Part shown: piece by piece, positions 8,122 through 16,640 of the stretch
How the letters are laid out: every line of letters starts with the position of its first letter
How positions within the stretch are numbered: the stretch's first letter is position 1
Source: Pseudanabaena minima
GTDB taxonomy: Bacteria; Cyanobacteriota; Cyanobacteriia; Pseudanabaenales; Pseudanabaenaceae
Reading direction: 5' to 3'
Length of the DNA stretch: 64,000 bases
Assembly: GCF_051131155.1 (NCBI RefSeq)
Contig: NZ_CP159508.1
Span: 2,976,001-3,040,000, forward strand
The notes under the pieces: generated by a model
Told to the model about the DNA's origin: nothing
Seen by the model: the letters and a program-made list of their open reading frames with translations, nothing else
Database searches by the model: none
Position numbers and translations under genes: made by a program

Positions 8122-10473
8122 ATGCGGAAAAAATCAGTATCTAGAATCTTCAAATATAGTTGCTTGTCTTTATCACTAGTATGCATAAGTGTATGTATAA
8201 ATGGGGGAATTGTTACAGAAGCATCTAGTCAACCTGAGCCATTTCCATTTGATGCTCAACTTCTCTATAACGGCAGTGGCGCAGGGATAGATGGCAATAC
8301 TAGTGTTGATTTACGCATTCCTCTCAATCAAACACCAGAAAATTTTTTCTATCTCAATCCTCAAGTCCGCATCTTTAATAATGGACGCATTGGCTCTAAT
8401 CTTGCAGTTGGCTATCGATCGCTAAATGATGTCGCCAAATTCGTATTAGGGGGCTATCTTGCCTACGACAATCGTGATGCAGGAGCGCAGTTTTTTCAGC
8501 AAATTTCCGCAGGCTTAGAACTTTTTGCAGAAACTTGGGATATGCGCCTCAATACTTACCTTCCCATAGGTAAGACTAATACCCAACTGAGCGAAACAAT
8601 CCTAAATACTGGCAGCTTTCAGGGTAATCAGTTTTTGATCGATCGTGATCGCCGTTTTGATGCAGCGATGGGTGGCGTGGAGTTAGAAGCTGGCACTATA
8701 ATCACCACTGGTGATGCAGGATATCTCCGTCCCTATGTCGGGTCTTACTATTACACTGCTACCAATAGTGTTGGAGCCTTGGGGATTAAAGGTGGTTTGG
8801 GATACTATGGCGATCTCATCAATGCGGGTTTATCGATTCAGAACGATCGCATTTTTGGCACGAGTATTCTTTTTAATATTGGTATTAATTTTTCTAATCG
8901 TTCCGCCAGAAAAGCTACTCCGCCAACATTGCTAGAGCGCATGAATGAACGATTTTCGCGTAATAGTTCTGTCCTTGTCGAAAATCAAACGGTACGCGAT
9001 CAACTCGTCGCAATTAATCCTGTGACTGGTCAGCCTTATAGTTTCTTTATTGTTGCCAATAACACTACAGGCTTATCTGGCAACCCTAATGTGGTGTCTT
9101 TTACTAACTTTTCGACGGCTATTGCCAATGCCAGCGCTGCTGGGGCAAACGGAATTGTGTATGCCTATACCCCAACAGGCTCTATAGCACCAACTTTAGC
9201 TGGATTTACAATTCCTGACGGTGTAAAAGTCTTTTCTAGTGCGCCATCTGTAGTGCCTCTGTCATATTTAGCTGGCGCTGGAGGTGCGAATTTGCCCAAT
9301 ATTCCTTTGCCTGCTAACACGGGTGTTTATCCCATCGTCAGCGATACAGTCACTCTAGCATCAGGGTCTAATCAAGCTCTATCTGGCTTTAGCATCAATA
9401 AAAATGTGGCTACTGGGGCAAATGCTGGCATTATTGGCAACAATAACGTGAATGCCTTGATTGCCAATAATAGGGTCAACATTACGGCACCTAGCAGCAC
9501 ACCAGTGGGTAATTCGGGGCGAGGTATTGTCTTGATAGGTGCTAGTGGCAATACCAATGTTTCGGACAACCAAGTTAACAATGCGATCACTGAAGGCATT
9601 CGTCTAGATAACGTCAGTGGTACTGCTGCGATTACTGGCAACACAGTCATTAATACAATTCAACCTGATGTCCAAACACAGGTAGAGGCGGGAATTCTTG
9701 TACGCAACAATACAGGGAATGTCAATCTGACGATCGCCAACAACATTGTTAGAGATAATACCGCCACCGCAGGCGTTGTTGAAATTGACGGGATTGAGTT
9801 TAGTCTCTGTCGTGTCTATCCAGATTTAGGAGGTTGTGCCACTACGACCACCGCAACTGTCAACATCACAGGCAACACTGTCCGAAATATCACAGGTGCA
9901 AACGATGGAGCCGATGGCATTGACATCAATTTAGGCAATAATGCAAACGCCACGCTGTCAATCAGCAACAATACCATTGATAACATCGTGAACAAAGGCA
10001 TTAGCTTTGGCGCTGTTGATGGTTCTATTGGTACAACGACGATCGCTAATAACAACATTAGCAATGTCGGTGGTGCAGCAATTCAGGTGCGTGTAGGAGA
10101 AACGGCAGTTGGAGGACAGTCGTCTGTTCGAGCGGCGGTATTGAATAATAAAGTTACAAACACCAATACGCAGGTTGGAATAGATGATGCATCGATGATT
10201 ATTCGATCTCAAAATGTTGCTTCGCTCTGCGTCAAGTTTGAAGGAAATACCTTAAACAATCCCACCTCTAGTCTTGATTATCTATTCCGTAGGCAAAGTA
10301 CATCACCATCAGGGCTGCAATTAGCAGGACTAACCACAGCGATCGCCGTGGCGAATCCCAGCCCAGCACTGGTCAATGAACTCACGGCTAGAGGTAATAC
10401 AGGAACAGCAAGTAAATACAGAGTCCAAAACAACACTGTTCAAATTCCCACTACGGCTTGCACATTTCCTTAA
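8122..10473 (+). CDS. Inverse autotransporter-like outer membrane protein with beta-helix passenger
   Basis: The ATG at 8122 is preferred over an upstream GTG at 8035 because it gives a clean signal peptide: MRKKSVSRIF, a hydrophobic run, then a small-residue cleavage region near TEASSQ. The protein is about 783 residues. Residues about 40-270 form an amphipathic beta-rich domain (NGRIGSNLAVGYRSLND, VLGGYLAYDNRDAG, LRPYVGSYYYT) resembling the intimin/invasin inverse-autotransporter barrel. The rest is Asn-rich right-handed parallel beta-helix repeats such as NNTGNVNLTIANNIVRDNT. Four cysteines lie in the last third. The role is probably surface display or adhesion. A small-element insertion touches its stop codon. 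The barrel assignment is inference from fold-like patterns. Confidence 0.65.
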   Translation: MRKKSVSRIFKYSCLSLSLVCISVCINGGIVTEASSQPEPFPFDAQLLYNGSGAGIDGNTSVDLRIPLNQTPENFFYLNPQVRIFNNGRIGSNLAVGYRSLNDVAKFVLGGYLAYDNRDAGAQFFQQISAGLELFAETWDMRLNTYLPIGKTNTQLSETILNTGSFQGNQFLIDRDRRFDAAMGGVELEAGTIITTGDAGYLRPYVGSYYYTATNSVGALGIKGGLGYYGDLINAGLSIQNDRIFGTSILFNIGINFSNRSARKATPPTLLERMNERFSRNSSVLVENQTVRDQLVAINPVTGQPYSFFIVANNTTGLSGNPNVVSFTNFSTAIANASAAGANGIVYAYTPTGSIAPTLAGFTIPDGVKVFSSAPSVVPLSYLAGAGGANLPNIPLPANTGVYPIVSDTVTLASGSNQALSGFSINKNVATGANAGIIGNNNVNALIANNRVNITAPSSTPVGNSGRGIVLIGASGNTNVSDNQVNNAITEGIRLDNVSGTAAITGNTVINTIQPDVQTQVEAGILVRNNTGNVNLTIANNIVRDNTATAGVVEIDGIEFSLCRVYPDLGGCATTTTATVNITGNTVRNITGANDGADGIDINLGNNANATLSISNNTIDNIVNKGISFGAVDGSIGTTTIANNNISNVGGAAIQVRVGETAVGGQSSVRAAVLNNKVTNTNTQVGIDDASMIIRSQNVASLCVKFEGNTLNNPTSSLDYLFRRQSTSPSGLQLAGLTTAIAVANPSPALVNELTARGNTGTASKYRVQNNTVQIPTTACTFP

Positions 10474-10475
10474 CG

Positions 10476-10582
10476 TCAGTTCGACGAAAGCGAAAAATGG
10501 TAAGAATCGCTAAGCGATTCTTACCATTTTTCGCCATTTGCGGCGTTCTTCGCACGCCGCAAATGGCGATATCGAACTCACG
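10476..10582. mobile_element. Family A MITE, intact 107-bp copy with 11-bp target duplication
   Basis: Terminal inverted repeats TCAGTTCGA and TCGAACTCA enclose two hairpins: one with AAATGGTAAGAA arms, one with GCCATTTGCGGCG arms. The 11-bp string TTTCCTTAACG occurs on both sides (10465-10475 and 10583-10593), as expected of a target duplication. The left duplication contains the TAA stop of the beta-helix gene. No coding capacity. The same-length core occurs at 18604-18710. Confidence 0.8.
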
Positions 10583-10593
10583 TTTCCTTAACG

Positions 10594-10632
10594 ACTAAAA
10601 AGAAAACAAGCTTTGCGGGTTTTCTTTTTAGT
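10594..10632 (+). terminator. Hairpin after the beta-helix gene
   Basis: ACTAAAAAGAAAAC pairs with GTTTTCTTTTTAGT. It lies directly after the element insertion, so it was probably the original terminator of the upstream gene. Confidence 0.6.
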
Positions 10633-10645
10633 TGGTGAAACACCT

Positions 10646-10846
10646 CTTGTAAAAATTACTGCTGTAGCGATCGCGCTAATCATCAAAAGAGACCCCACCG
10701 AGTGGGGGCTCTTTTTTATCTATCAAGCGTCGCTTGTAAAAATTACTGCTGTAGCGATCGCGTCGATCTTCTAAAGAAACCCCACGGAGTGGGGTTTCTT
10801 TTAACTCTCAAGCGTTGCTTGTAAAAATTACTGCTGTAGCGATCGC
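10646..10846 (+). repeat. Three direct repeats alternating with two terminator hairpins
   Basis: The string CTTGTAAAAATTACTGCTGT followed by AGCGATCGC begins at 10646, 10733 and 10818, giving spacings of 87 and 85 bp. Between copies lie two different G+C-rich hairpins with T-runs: 10685-10717 (GACCCC with GGGGGCTC) and 10773-10803 (GAAACCCC with GGGGTTTC). This is tandem duplication of a repeat-terminator unit in the leader of glgA. The sequence is too diverged and short to be a gene. Confidence 0.8.
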
Positions 10847-10898
10847 TATATGCCTGAAAATAATTTAGATAGCCTGACATACGAGTAATGATCAACGA

Positions 10899-12275
10899 AT
10901 GAAAATTTTATTTGCGGCGGCTGAAGTTGCTCCTCTCGCCAAAGTTGGCGGCATGGCAGATGTAGTAGGCGCACTTCCCCCGATTCTCAAGAAAATGGGA
11001 CATGATGTGCGAATCATCATGCCTTACTACGGCGTAGTTCCAGACAAACTGCAAGAAAATCCAACATGGATTTGGAAAGGCTATGCGATGTTTCAGGAAT
11101 TTGATATTTTTGAAACCGTATTACCAGGTACAGATGTCCCCTTGTATTTAATGGGGCATGGATCATTTATTCCTGCTCGCGTTTATGGCGGTGAAGATGA
11201 AGATTGGCGGTTCACCATGTTTGCCAATGCTGTCGCCGAATTTGCATGGAACTATTGGAAACCAAACATCATTCACTGTCATGACTGGCATACAGGCATG
11301 ATTCCTGTATGGATGCACCAAGTATCCGACATTGGCACTGTATTCACGATTCATAACCTTGCCTATCAAGGACCCTGGCGCTGGTTCTTGGACAGAATTA
11401 CTTGGACTCCTTGGTATATGGATGCCCATAACACGATGGCGGCAGGTATCAAGTATGCTGATCGCGTAAATACAGTATCTCCAACCTATGCCCAACAAAT
11501 CTGTACACCCACCTATGGGGAAGGCTTAGAAGGCTTACTGTCGTTCCTCAAGCCTTGGGGTATTTTAAATGGCATCGATACCGATCTAGAAAATCCTGCT
11601 ACCGATCAATCTCTGGTGCAGAACTATTCTGTAGAAACCCTTGACGATCGCATGGCAAATAAAATTGCTTTGCAAAAAGAGTTAGGACTAGCCGTAAATC
11701 CTGCGACTTTCTTGATTGGCATGGTGGGACGTTTAGTAGAGCAGAAAGGTATTGATCTACTGTTACAAACTCTCGAACGTTACTTAGCCTATACCGATGC
11801 TCAATTTGTCGTTTTAGGTACAGGTGAACGTTATTACGAATCACAACTCTGGCAAATCGCCTCCCGCTACCCTGGGCGTATGTCGGCACAGATTTTATTT
11901 AACTCAGCACTTTCCCATCGGGTTTATGCTGGTTCCGATGCCTTTTTGATGCCTAGTCGCTTTGAGCCATGTGGTCTGAGTCAACTAATTGCCCTGCGCT
12001 ATGGTTGCGTACCAATTGTTCGTCGCACTGGCGGATTGGTTGATACTGTGTCCTTCCATGATCCAATTGGTCAGACAGGTACAGGCTTTAGCTTTGATCG
12101 CTACGAGCCATTGGATATGTATACCTGCATGGTACGTGCTTGGGAAAGCTATCGCTATACCGATGCATGGCGACTACTGCAAGAACGTGGAATGAGTACT
12201 AATTTCAGTTGGCAATCTTCCGCAGAAAAATACATCCAGCTATATCGCTCAATCCCTGGACTAGAAAATGCTTAG
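10899..12275 (+). CDS. glgA: Glycogen synthase GlgA
   Basis: This 458-residue GT5 glucosyltransferase transfers glucose from ADP-glucose to glycogen. It starts MKILFAAAEVAPLAKVGGMADVV, in which KVGGM is the cyanobacterial form of the KTGGL ADP-glucose motif. The C-terminal catalytic block is RFEPCGLSQLIALRYGCVPI followed by RRTGGLVDTV, with the conserved Glu. Length is slightly below the usual 470-490. Cyanobacteria often have two GlgA isoforms and the isoform here is not assigned. It is monocistronic, with a leader of tandem repeat-terminator units that could attenuate transcription. malQ lies 36 kb away on the other strand. Confidence 0.9.
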   Translation: MKILFAAAEVAPLAKVGGMADVVGALPPILKKMGHDVRIIMPYYGVVPDKLQENPTWIWKGYAMFQEFDIFETVLPGTDVPLYLMGHGSFIPARVYGGEDEDWRFTMFANAVAEFAWNYWKPNIIHCHDWHTGMIPVWMHQVSDIGTVFTIHNLAYQGPWRWFLDRITWTPWYMDAHNTMAAGIKYADRVNTVSPTYAQQICTPTYGEGLEGLLSFLKPWGILNGIDTDLENPATDQSLVQNYSVETLDDRMANKIALQKELGLAVNPATFLIGMVGRLVEQKGIDLLLQTLERYLAYTDAQFVVLGTGERYYESQLWQIASRYPGRMSAQILFNSALSHRVYAGSDAFLMPSRFEPCGLSQLIALRYGCVPIVRRTGGLVDTVSFHDPIGQTGTGFSFDRYEPLDMYTCMVRAWESYRYTDAWRLLQERGMSTNFSWQSSAEKYIQLYRSIPGLENA

Positions 12276-12307
12276 ATAAAGAATCTACCTTGTACAAGCA
12301 AGTCTCA

Positions 12308-12340
12308 CCCCCCTTAATTCCCCCTTGCTAAGGGGGAATC
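12308..12340. repeat. Palindrome around ATTCCCCCTTGCTAAGG
   Basis: ATTCCCCCTT pairs with AAGGGGGAAT across GCT. To my knowledge this CCCCCTTAATTCCCCCTT-type palindrome is widespread in cyanobacterial intergenic DNA. It may also terminate glgA. Confidence 0.6.
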
Positions 12341-12350
12341 CAGAGATTTT

Positions 12351-12413
12351 AGATTTGTAAGCTGCTGCCAAAAGGGTGCTTTATACACTCTTTCGGCAGC
12401 AGCTTGCAAATCT
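12351..12413. repeat. Long imperfect inverted repeat with nested stem
   Basis: AGATTTGTAAGCTGCTGCC (12351-12369) pairs with GGCAGCAGCTTGCAAATCT (12395-12413) with one mismatch. A nested AAAGGGTG/CACTCTTT stem lies inside. It falls in the 200-bp gap after glgA, just upstream of the next gene. Confidence 0.7.
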
Positions 12414-12474
12414 CTCAAAGCACTGTAAGAATTACCTTGAATTAAATTTAATCAATCTTTCAGGCAATCTATCA

Positions 12475-13356
12475 ATGCGTCAGTTTCCTACTATTCTTAT
12501 TCCTCCAGAAGTGCAGCGCATTGCTCAGTCTAAACCTGTTGCACCCAAGCTAGGTATGACCTTGCCAAGTTTGCCGTCTAATCAACAGCCAACACCGATT
12601 CAAATACAAGAAGCGCTCTCTTTGAGCTTCGGTCTAATTGTCTTAGTAGCACTGGTAACCGCAGTCGCCAAAGAGTTAGGGATAATGATATTAATTGTGG
12701 GGACAGTTGCAATTGTGTTGAGGGTCAGATATCAGTTTCTCACCTACAAAAAACGATATCAAAATCATCAACATCAACTGCAAAACTATTTCGCAAAGCT
12801 AGAGGCTTATTCCCGCGAAGAGGTGAGCTATCAGCAACAATTAGCGATCGCCCATGCGCCTGAACGCATCCTTGAGTTTCGCCATCAGCAATATCAGAAG
12901 TTCTTTGCCAAGATTCCGACCGTCGAAAATGCGATCGCCTTAACCCAGAGTCGTAAGCCTACGGATCGCGATCAATCGGCTATTTATGATTTTGGAAAAA
13001 CTCTCCAACAGTATTTATCAGGAACGCTCTATCAAGGTGTCAAGATTTATATTCCTAGCATTAACCATGATTGGGTTCCTGCTTTGACCTATATTGATCC
13101 TGTTTTGAACGTACATATTGCGATCGAGATTAGTGCGCCTTCAGAAAGTGAGTCCAATGCAATGCAAAATGATCTAGCTGATCGCTTTTTAGTAGATTCA
13201 GGCTGGATCATGATCAAGTTCTCGCAAAAGCAAATCTTGCAAAGCTCTGCCCAATGTTGCAAGGAGTTTGCCAAGTTACTAGATCGCTTAAGTCTTGATC
13301 CATCAGTTCTACCAAACTTTGAGTCTATTCCTGATTTAGTACCTGCTAGAAATTGA
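12475..13356 (+). CDS. Two-TM protein with C-terminal DUF559-like nuclease fold
   Basis: The ATG at 12475 (MRQFPTILIPPEV) is chosen. An earlier in-frame start at 12376 lies inside the inverted repeat. The product has about 293 residues. Two hydrophobic segments near residues 45-80 (SFGLIVLVALVTAV, LGIMILIVGTVAIVL) form a membrane hairpin, followed by a basic, Gln-rich stretch. The last about 110 residues (YIPSINHDWVPALTYIDP, HIAIEIS, FLVDSGWIMIKFSQKQI) resemble the DUF559/PD-(D/E)XK-type domain seen in many cyanobacterial hypotheticals. The fold is inferred; function unknown. It could be a membrane-anchored nuclease. Confidence 0.55.
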   Translation: MRQFPTILIPPEVQRIAQSKPVAPKLGMTLPSLPSNQQPTPIQIQEALSLSFGLIVLVALVTAVAKELGIMILIVGTVAIVLRVRYQFLTYKKRYQNHQHQLQNYFAKLEAYSREEVSYQQQLAIAHAPERILEFRHQQYQKFFAKIPTVENAIALTQSRKPTDRDQSAIYDFGKTLQQYLSGTLYQGVKIYIPSINHDWVPALTYIDPVLNVHIAIEISAPSESESNAMQNDLADRFLVDSGWIMIKFSQKQILQSSAQCCKEFAKLLDRLSLDPSVLPNFESIPDLVPARN

Positions 13357-13503
13357 GGGATTTGCCACCTCAATGCAACAAGTCCCTGAAATTGGCTTTA
13401 TAGTGAGAATTGCTACAGCGAACGTAGGTTAATAGGGTTTATTGTTGGCAAATGCTAAAATCAGCAATTAATAGCTGATAAATATTGGTTTTGTAGGTTT
13501 TAT

Positions 13504-13941
13504 GTGAGGGTAAGGCCCGTGAATGCTGCTGAACAAGCGAGAAATGTCGAAGTAGCGACCAAAATCGCCACGATTGTCAATTTGTTTAAAGCTATTTACC
13601 CTGCTGCACGCTCTGATTTGAAACCTTGGCTAAATAATTCGGATACACGCAGATTACTCGATCCAGACTCGATTGATGTGGGCTTTCATTTCCCAGGGGT
13701 AAGCTGGCGGCTCAAGGTTCGCAGCATTCTCTTTCAAATTCGACTATACGAAGATCCTGTCGATGGAGATTTGCGAGCGATCGGGATTGAAGCAAGTGGA
13801 CATGACTATAAAGGCGAATGCTGGCGCTTTTCAACGGTGGATAACTGGCAATTTTTCGGCGACAAGATACCAATGGAAGATGGAGTTGAAAACCTACGCG
13901 AGTTTAGCCGTCAAACATTAGAAGTTTTCAATCGTAAATAA
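13504..13941 (+). CDS. Hypothetical protein
   Basis: This 145-residue soluble protein has no family I recognise. Start codons are GTG at 13504 or GTG at 13519; an ATG at 13502 is followed at once by a stop and cannot be used. It has an alpha-helical N-terminal half and a beta-rich C-terminal half (VGFHFPGVSWRLKVRSILFQ, RAIGIEASGHDYKGECWRFS). The sequence is not low-complexity and codon use resembles the neighbours, so it is probably real. No membrane segment or signal peptide is visible. Confidence 0.6.
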   Translation: MRVRPVNAAEQARNVEVATKIATIVNLFKAIYPAARSDLKPWLNNSDTRRLLDPDSIDVGFHFPGVSWRLKVRSILFQIRLYEDPVDGDLRAIGIEASGHDYKGECWRFSTVDNWQFFGDKIPMEDGVENLREFSRQTLEVFNRK

Positions 13942-14051
13942 TGTGAGTTCGGGATAAGCTACAAAATTTAAAAAGACTAAACAGTTTACCTTTTTCCTTT
14001 TTCCTTGATCGCTAGTTCGGCTTTTCCGTACTTCCCTTGCAATTCGTTAGG

Positions 14052-14267
14052 TTATGCATACATCAATCGCCTTTTGGGTGTGGGGATGATTCTTCCTAGT
14101 GTTTTCGCTGTTTCTATCCATTCTTGGATGATAATTTCGGCATTGGATACGGCTTCGGTATAGCTTTGACCGTCTGCCATGCAGCCTGCAAGTTCGGGAA
14201 CTTCCACGATGAAGGCTTCATCTGCTTCGCTCCAATAAACAATCAATTCGTACTTAATTGGTGTCAT
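14052..14267 (-). CDS. HicB-family antitoxin
   Basis: The 71-residue protein has the HicB partial RNase H-like fold: IKYELIVYWSEADEAFIVEV, then PELAGCMADGQSYTEAVSNA and an amphipathic helix IIIQEWIETA. This short form lacks a C-terminal DNA-binding domain. HicB proteins neutralise the HicA mRNA interferase. Its ATG overlaps the stop of a damaged hicA remnant immediately upstream (ATGA at 14264-14267), so the pair appears broken and HicB is probably an orphan. Confidence 0.75.
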   Translation of the reverse strand: MTPIKYELIVYWSEADEAFIVEVPELAGCMADGQSYTEAVSNAEIIIQEWIETAKTLGRIIPTPKRRLMYA

Positions 14268-14363
14268 TTGATCCTTTCGCTAAAGCCTATCCGCTTTAAA
14301 AATTGGCAGAGGGTTTCAAAATCAATACTATTATCGCTGCCACCATCAAGCAGTTTTTGCCTA
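14264..14363 (-). pseudogene. Truncated hicA toxin remnant
   Basis: The frame encodes KYEKFRQKLLDGGSDNSIDF followed by ETLCQFLKRIGFSERIK and then TGA. This matches the N-terminal half of a HicA-like toxin, which should continue with a GSHH-type catalytic histidine segment; that half is missing. The codon before KYEKF is TAA and no start codon is in frame, so the 5' end is lost too. It sits between the TPR gene and hicB. Identification is by eye. Confidence 0.5.
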
Positions 14364-14369
14364 AATTTT

Positions 14370-16631
14370 TCATATTTTTACATTCATGTCTCCTTCATGC
14401 ATTGCATAATTTTGGCGAACTGTAACTGTATTGGGATGCTCGGAACCAAGGGCTTTCTCAAGAATTTGGATAGCTCGCAGGTAGAGAGGTTCGGCTTCGC
14501 TGTGCTTCCCTTGCGATTTGTAAAGTAATGCGAGATTGTTGAGACTGTTTGCGACATCGGGATGGTCTGCTCCTAGTTGTCGTTCCCTGATTTCGAGCGA
14601 TCGCATATAGAGAGGTTTGGCTTCGCTGTACTTGCCTTGAAAATAGTAAAGTGCTGCGAGATTGTTAAGACTTTGGGCGACATTTGGATGCTCCTCTCCT
14701 AGTTGACGTTCCCAGATTTCGAGCGCTCGCACATAGAGAGGTTCGGCTTCGCTGTACTTCCCTTGCGATTCGTAAAGTAATGCGAGATTGTTAAGACTTT
14801 GGGCGACATCGGGGTGATCTTCTCCTAGTTGGCGTTCCCTGATTCCCAGTGATCGCACATAGAGATGTTCAGCCTCGATGTACTTCCCTTGCGCTTGGTA
14901 TAGTGCAGCAAGATTGTTGAGACTGGATGCGATAGAGGGATGGTCTGCTCCTAGTTGACGTTCCACGATCGAAAGTGATCGCAGATAGAGTGGTTCGGCT
15001 TCGCTATACTTCCCTTGCACTCGAAAAATTTCTGCCAGATTATTTAAACTTGAAGCAACATCAGGATGGTCTGATCCTAGTTTTTCTTGTCTAATTTGTA
15101 ACGCCTTGAAGTAGAGAGGTTCAACGTTCTCATATTTTCCTGACGCATAGTAAAGCCCAGCAAGGTTATTAAGACTATTTGCAACATCAGGATGACTTTT
15201 TCCTAGAAGATCTTGCTGTAATTCCAATGCTTGCTGATAGAGTGGTTCCGCGTCTTCATAATTACCTAAAGCAAAGTATAGACCTGCTAAATTATTGAGG
15301 CTTGCTGCAACATCAGGATGACGATCTCCAAATAATTCCTTTTGTAATTCCAATGCTTGAGAATAAAGATCCATCGCTTCTTCGTACCTACTTTGTGAAA
15401 AGAATAACCCTCCTAGATTAGTAAGACTAGATGCAATGTCAGGATGGCGATCTCCAAGAACTTCCCTCTGTGATTGTAAAACTTGTTGATAAATTGGCTC
15501 TGCTTCTTTATACCTACCTTGAGACATATATAAACTTGCTAAGTTATTCAAACGAGCAATTGCATTCCGATCTTTTACTAATTGTCGATTTCCAACTTCA
15601 ATGGCTCTTAACAAAAGAGGCTCAGCTTCAGAATATCTTCCTTGTATTCTATAAAGCTCAGCAAGATTATCAAGTTCAGTAGCAATATCAGGATGAGTAA
15701 CACCTAATCTTTGCTCTTGAATGATAAGAGATTCTAAATACAAAGGTTCTGCTTCATCATATCTTTTCTGTGATTGGTAGATTTCCGCTAGATTATTGAG
15801 ACAGGAAACTATGTTTGAAAAATTAATTTTTGATTGATTCGAGTACAATCTATATGCTTGTAAAAAAGCATTTTCTGCTTCAGCATAGTGTCTAGAATCT
15901 TTGTGAAATATTCCTATTGTATTGTACAAATTTGCTAGCAAAGGAGAATTTGGATCTTGAATTTTTAAGTTTTCGATTTCCTGTTGTAGATTGTCAGGAT
16001 TATCTTTTGACTTGAATGTTATTTCAGAATCAAATATTGATTTTCCAGAACCAGATAAAGATTGAGATTGAGAAATTTGAATATTGACATCGCCGCTAAC
16101 AAAAAGTCCCTTGAATCCAACTTGCTCAATACTAGTAGATCGAGAAAACTCAAACACACCGCCGCGCCAACTCCAAAAATCGGGAGCTCTTTGGGCTAAG
16201 GATGTTGCGATTGCAGGCGTTAACCAAATCACAATCGGAAACGTAAAATCGCGCAAGCCCTCCCTTGTCCATTGCGCCGAAAAAAAGAATTGTTCTTGAG
16301 CCGATTTTGGTTCGTTGAGGCGGATTCCCAAAAGTTCATCTGCACCCAAAACTGTGACGATCGCAGGTTGATCATCCGACATTAACTCAGGTTCCTGTGA
16401 TACCAAGTCCTGCAAAGATTGTTTTAAACTTGGTTGCTGGCGATCAATTCTGACACGATGGTAACTTGTCCCTTTAGACGCTAACTCTCTCTCATAGCTA
16501 CTAATCAACTCATCACGATATTTCCAATTATCACAAATCGCAATCAACAAATTCAGCCTGCCATAGCTGGCTTGCATAGACATCAACAAACGCCGTAAAT
16601 TCCGTTGATTTTGACTGGGATCTTTTTCCAT
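14370..16631 (-). CDS. Kinesin-light-chain-type TPR protein with N-terminal NTPase-like domain
   Basis: This 753-residue protein has two parts. Residues 1 to about 160 (NLRRLLMSMQASYGRLNLLI, IVTVLGADELLGIRL, APDFWSWRGGVFEF) form a domain I recall from other cyanobacterial TPR proteins; it looks like a P-loop-type fold without a visible Walker A. From about residue 250 onward come about twelve 42-residue TPR units of the kinesin-light-chain kind, with consensus HPDVASSLNNLALLYxSQGK and YSEAEPLYLRALEI. The last units are the most alike, which suggests recent duplication. It follows the ATPase gene by 9 bp and is surely co-transcribed. The role is probably a sensor or scaffold for the ATPase; this is inference. 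Confidence 0.8.
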   Translation of the reverse strand: MEKDPSQNQRNLRRLLMSMQASYGRLNLLIAICDNWKYRDELISSYERELASKGTSYHRVRIDRQQPSLKQSLQDLVSQEPELMSDDQPAIVTVLGADELLGIRLNEPKSAQEQFFFSAQWTREGLRDFTFPIVIWLTPAIATSLAQRAPDFWSWRGGVFEFSRSTSIEQVGFKGLFVSGDVNIQISQSQSLSGSGKSIFDSEITFKSKDNPDNLQQEIENLKIQDPNSPLLANLYNTIGIFHKDSRHYAEAENAFLQAYRLYSNQSKINFSNIVSCLNNLAEIYQSQKRYDEAEPLYLESLIIQEQRLGVTHPDIATELDNLAELYRIQGRYSEAEPLLLRAIEVGNRQLVKDRNAIARLNNLASLYMSQGRYKEAEPIYQQVLQSQREVLGDRHPDIASSLTNLGGLFFSQSRYEEAMDLYSQALELQKELFGDRHPDVAASLNNLAGLYFALGNYEDAEPLYQQALELQQDLLGKSHPDVANSLNNLAGLYYASGKYENVEPLYFKALQIRQEKLGSDHPDVASSLNNLAEIFRVQGKYSEAEPLYLRSLSIVERQLGADHPSIASSLNNLAALYQAQGKYIEAEHLYVRSLGIRERQLGEDHPDVAQSLNNLALLYESQGKYSEAEPLYVRALEIWERQLGEEHPNVAQSLNNLAALYYFQGKYSEAKPLYMRSLEIRERQLGADHPDVANSLNNLALLYKSQGKHSEAEPLYLRAIQILEKALGSEHPNTVTVRQNYAMHEGDMNVKI

Positions 16632-16640
16632 CGCAACGCT

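Noticed and set aside
9372..10212. Several minus-strand open frames within the beta-helix gene
   Set aside because: Low-complexity shadows of Asn/Thr-rich repeats; no family features.
10646..10846. CRISPR-like array
   Set aside because: Only three repeats at about 86-bp spacing, and the spacers are terminator hairpins; no cas genes nearby.
14400..15700. Direct DNA repeats of about 126 bp
   Set aside because: They are the DNA image of 42-residue TPR units.
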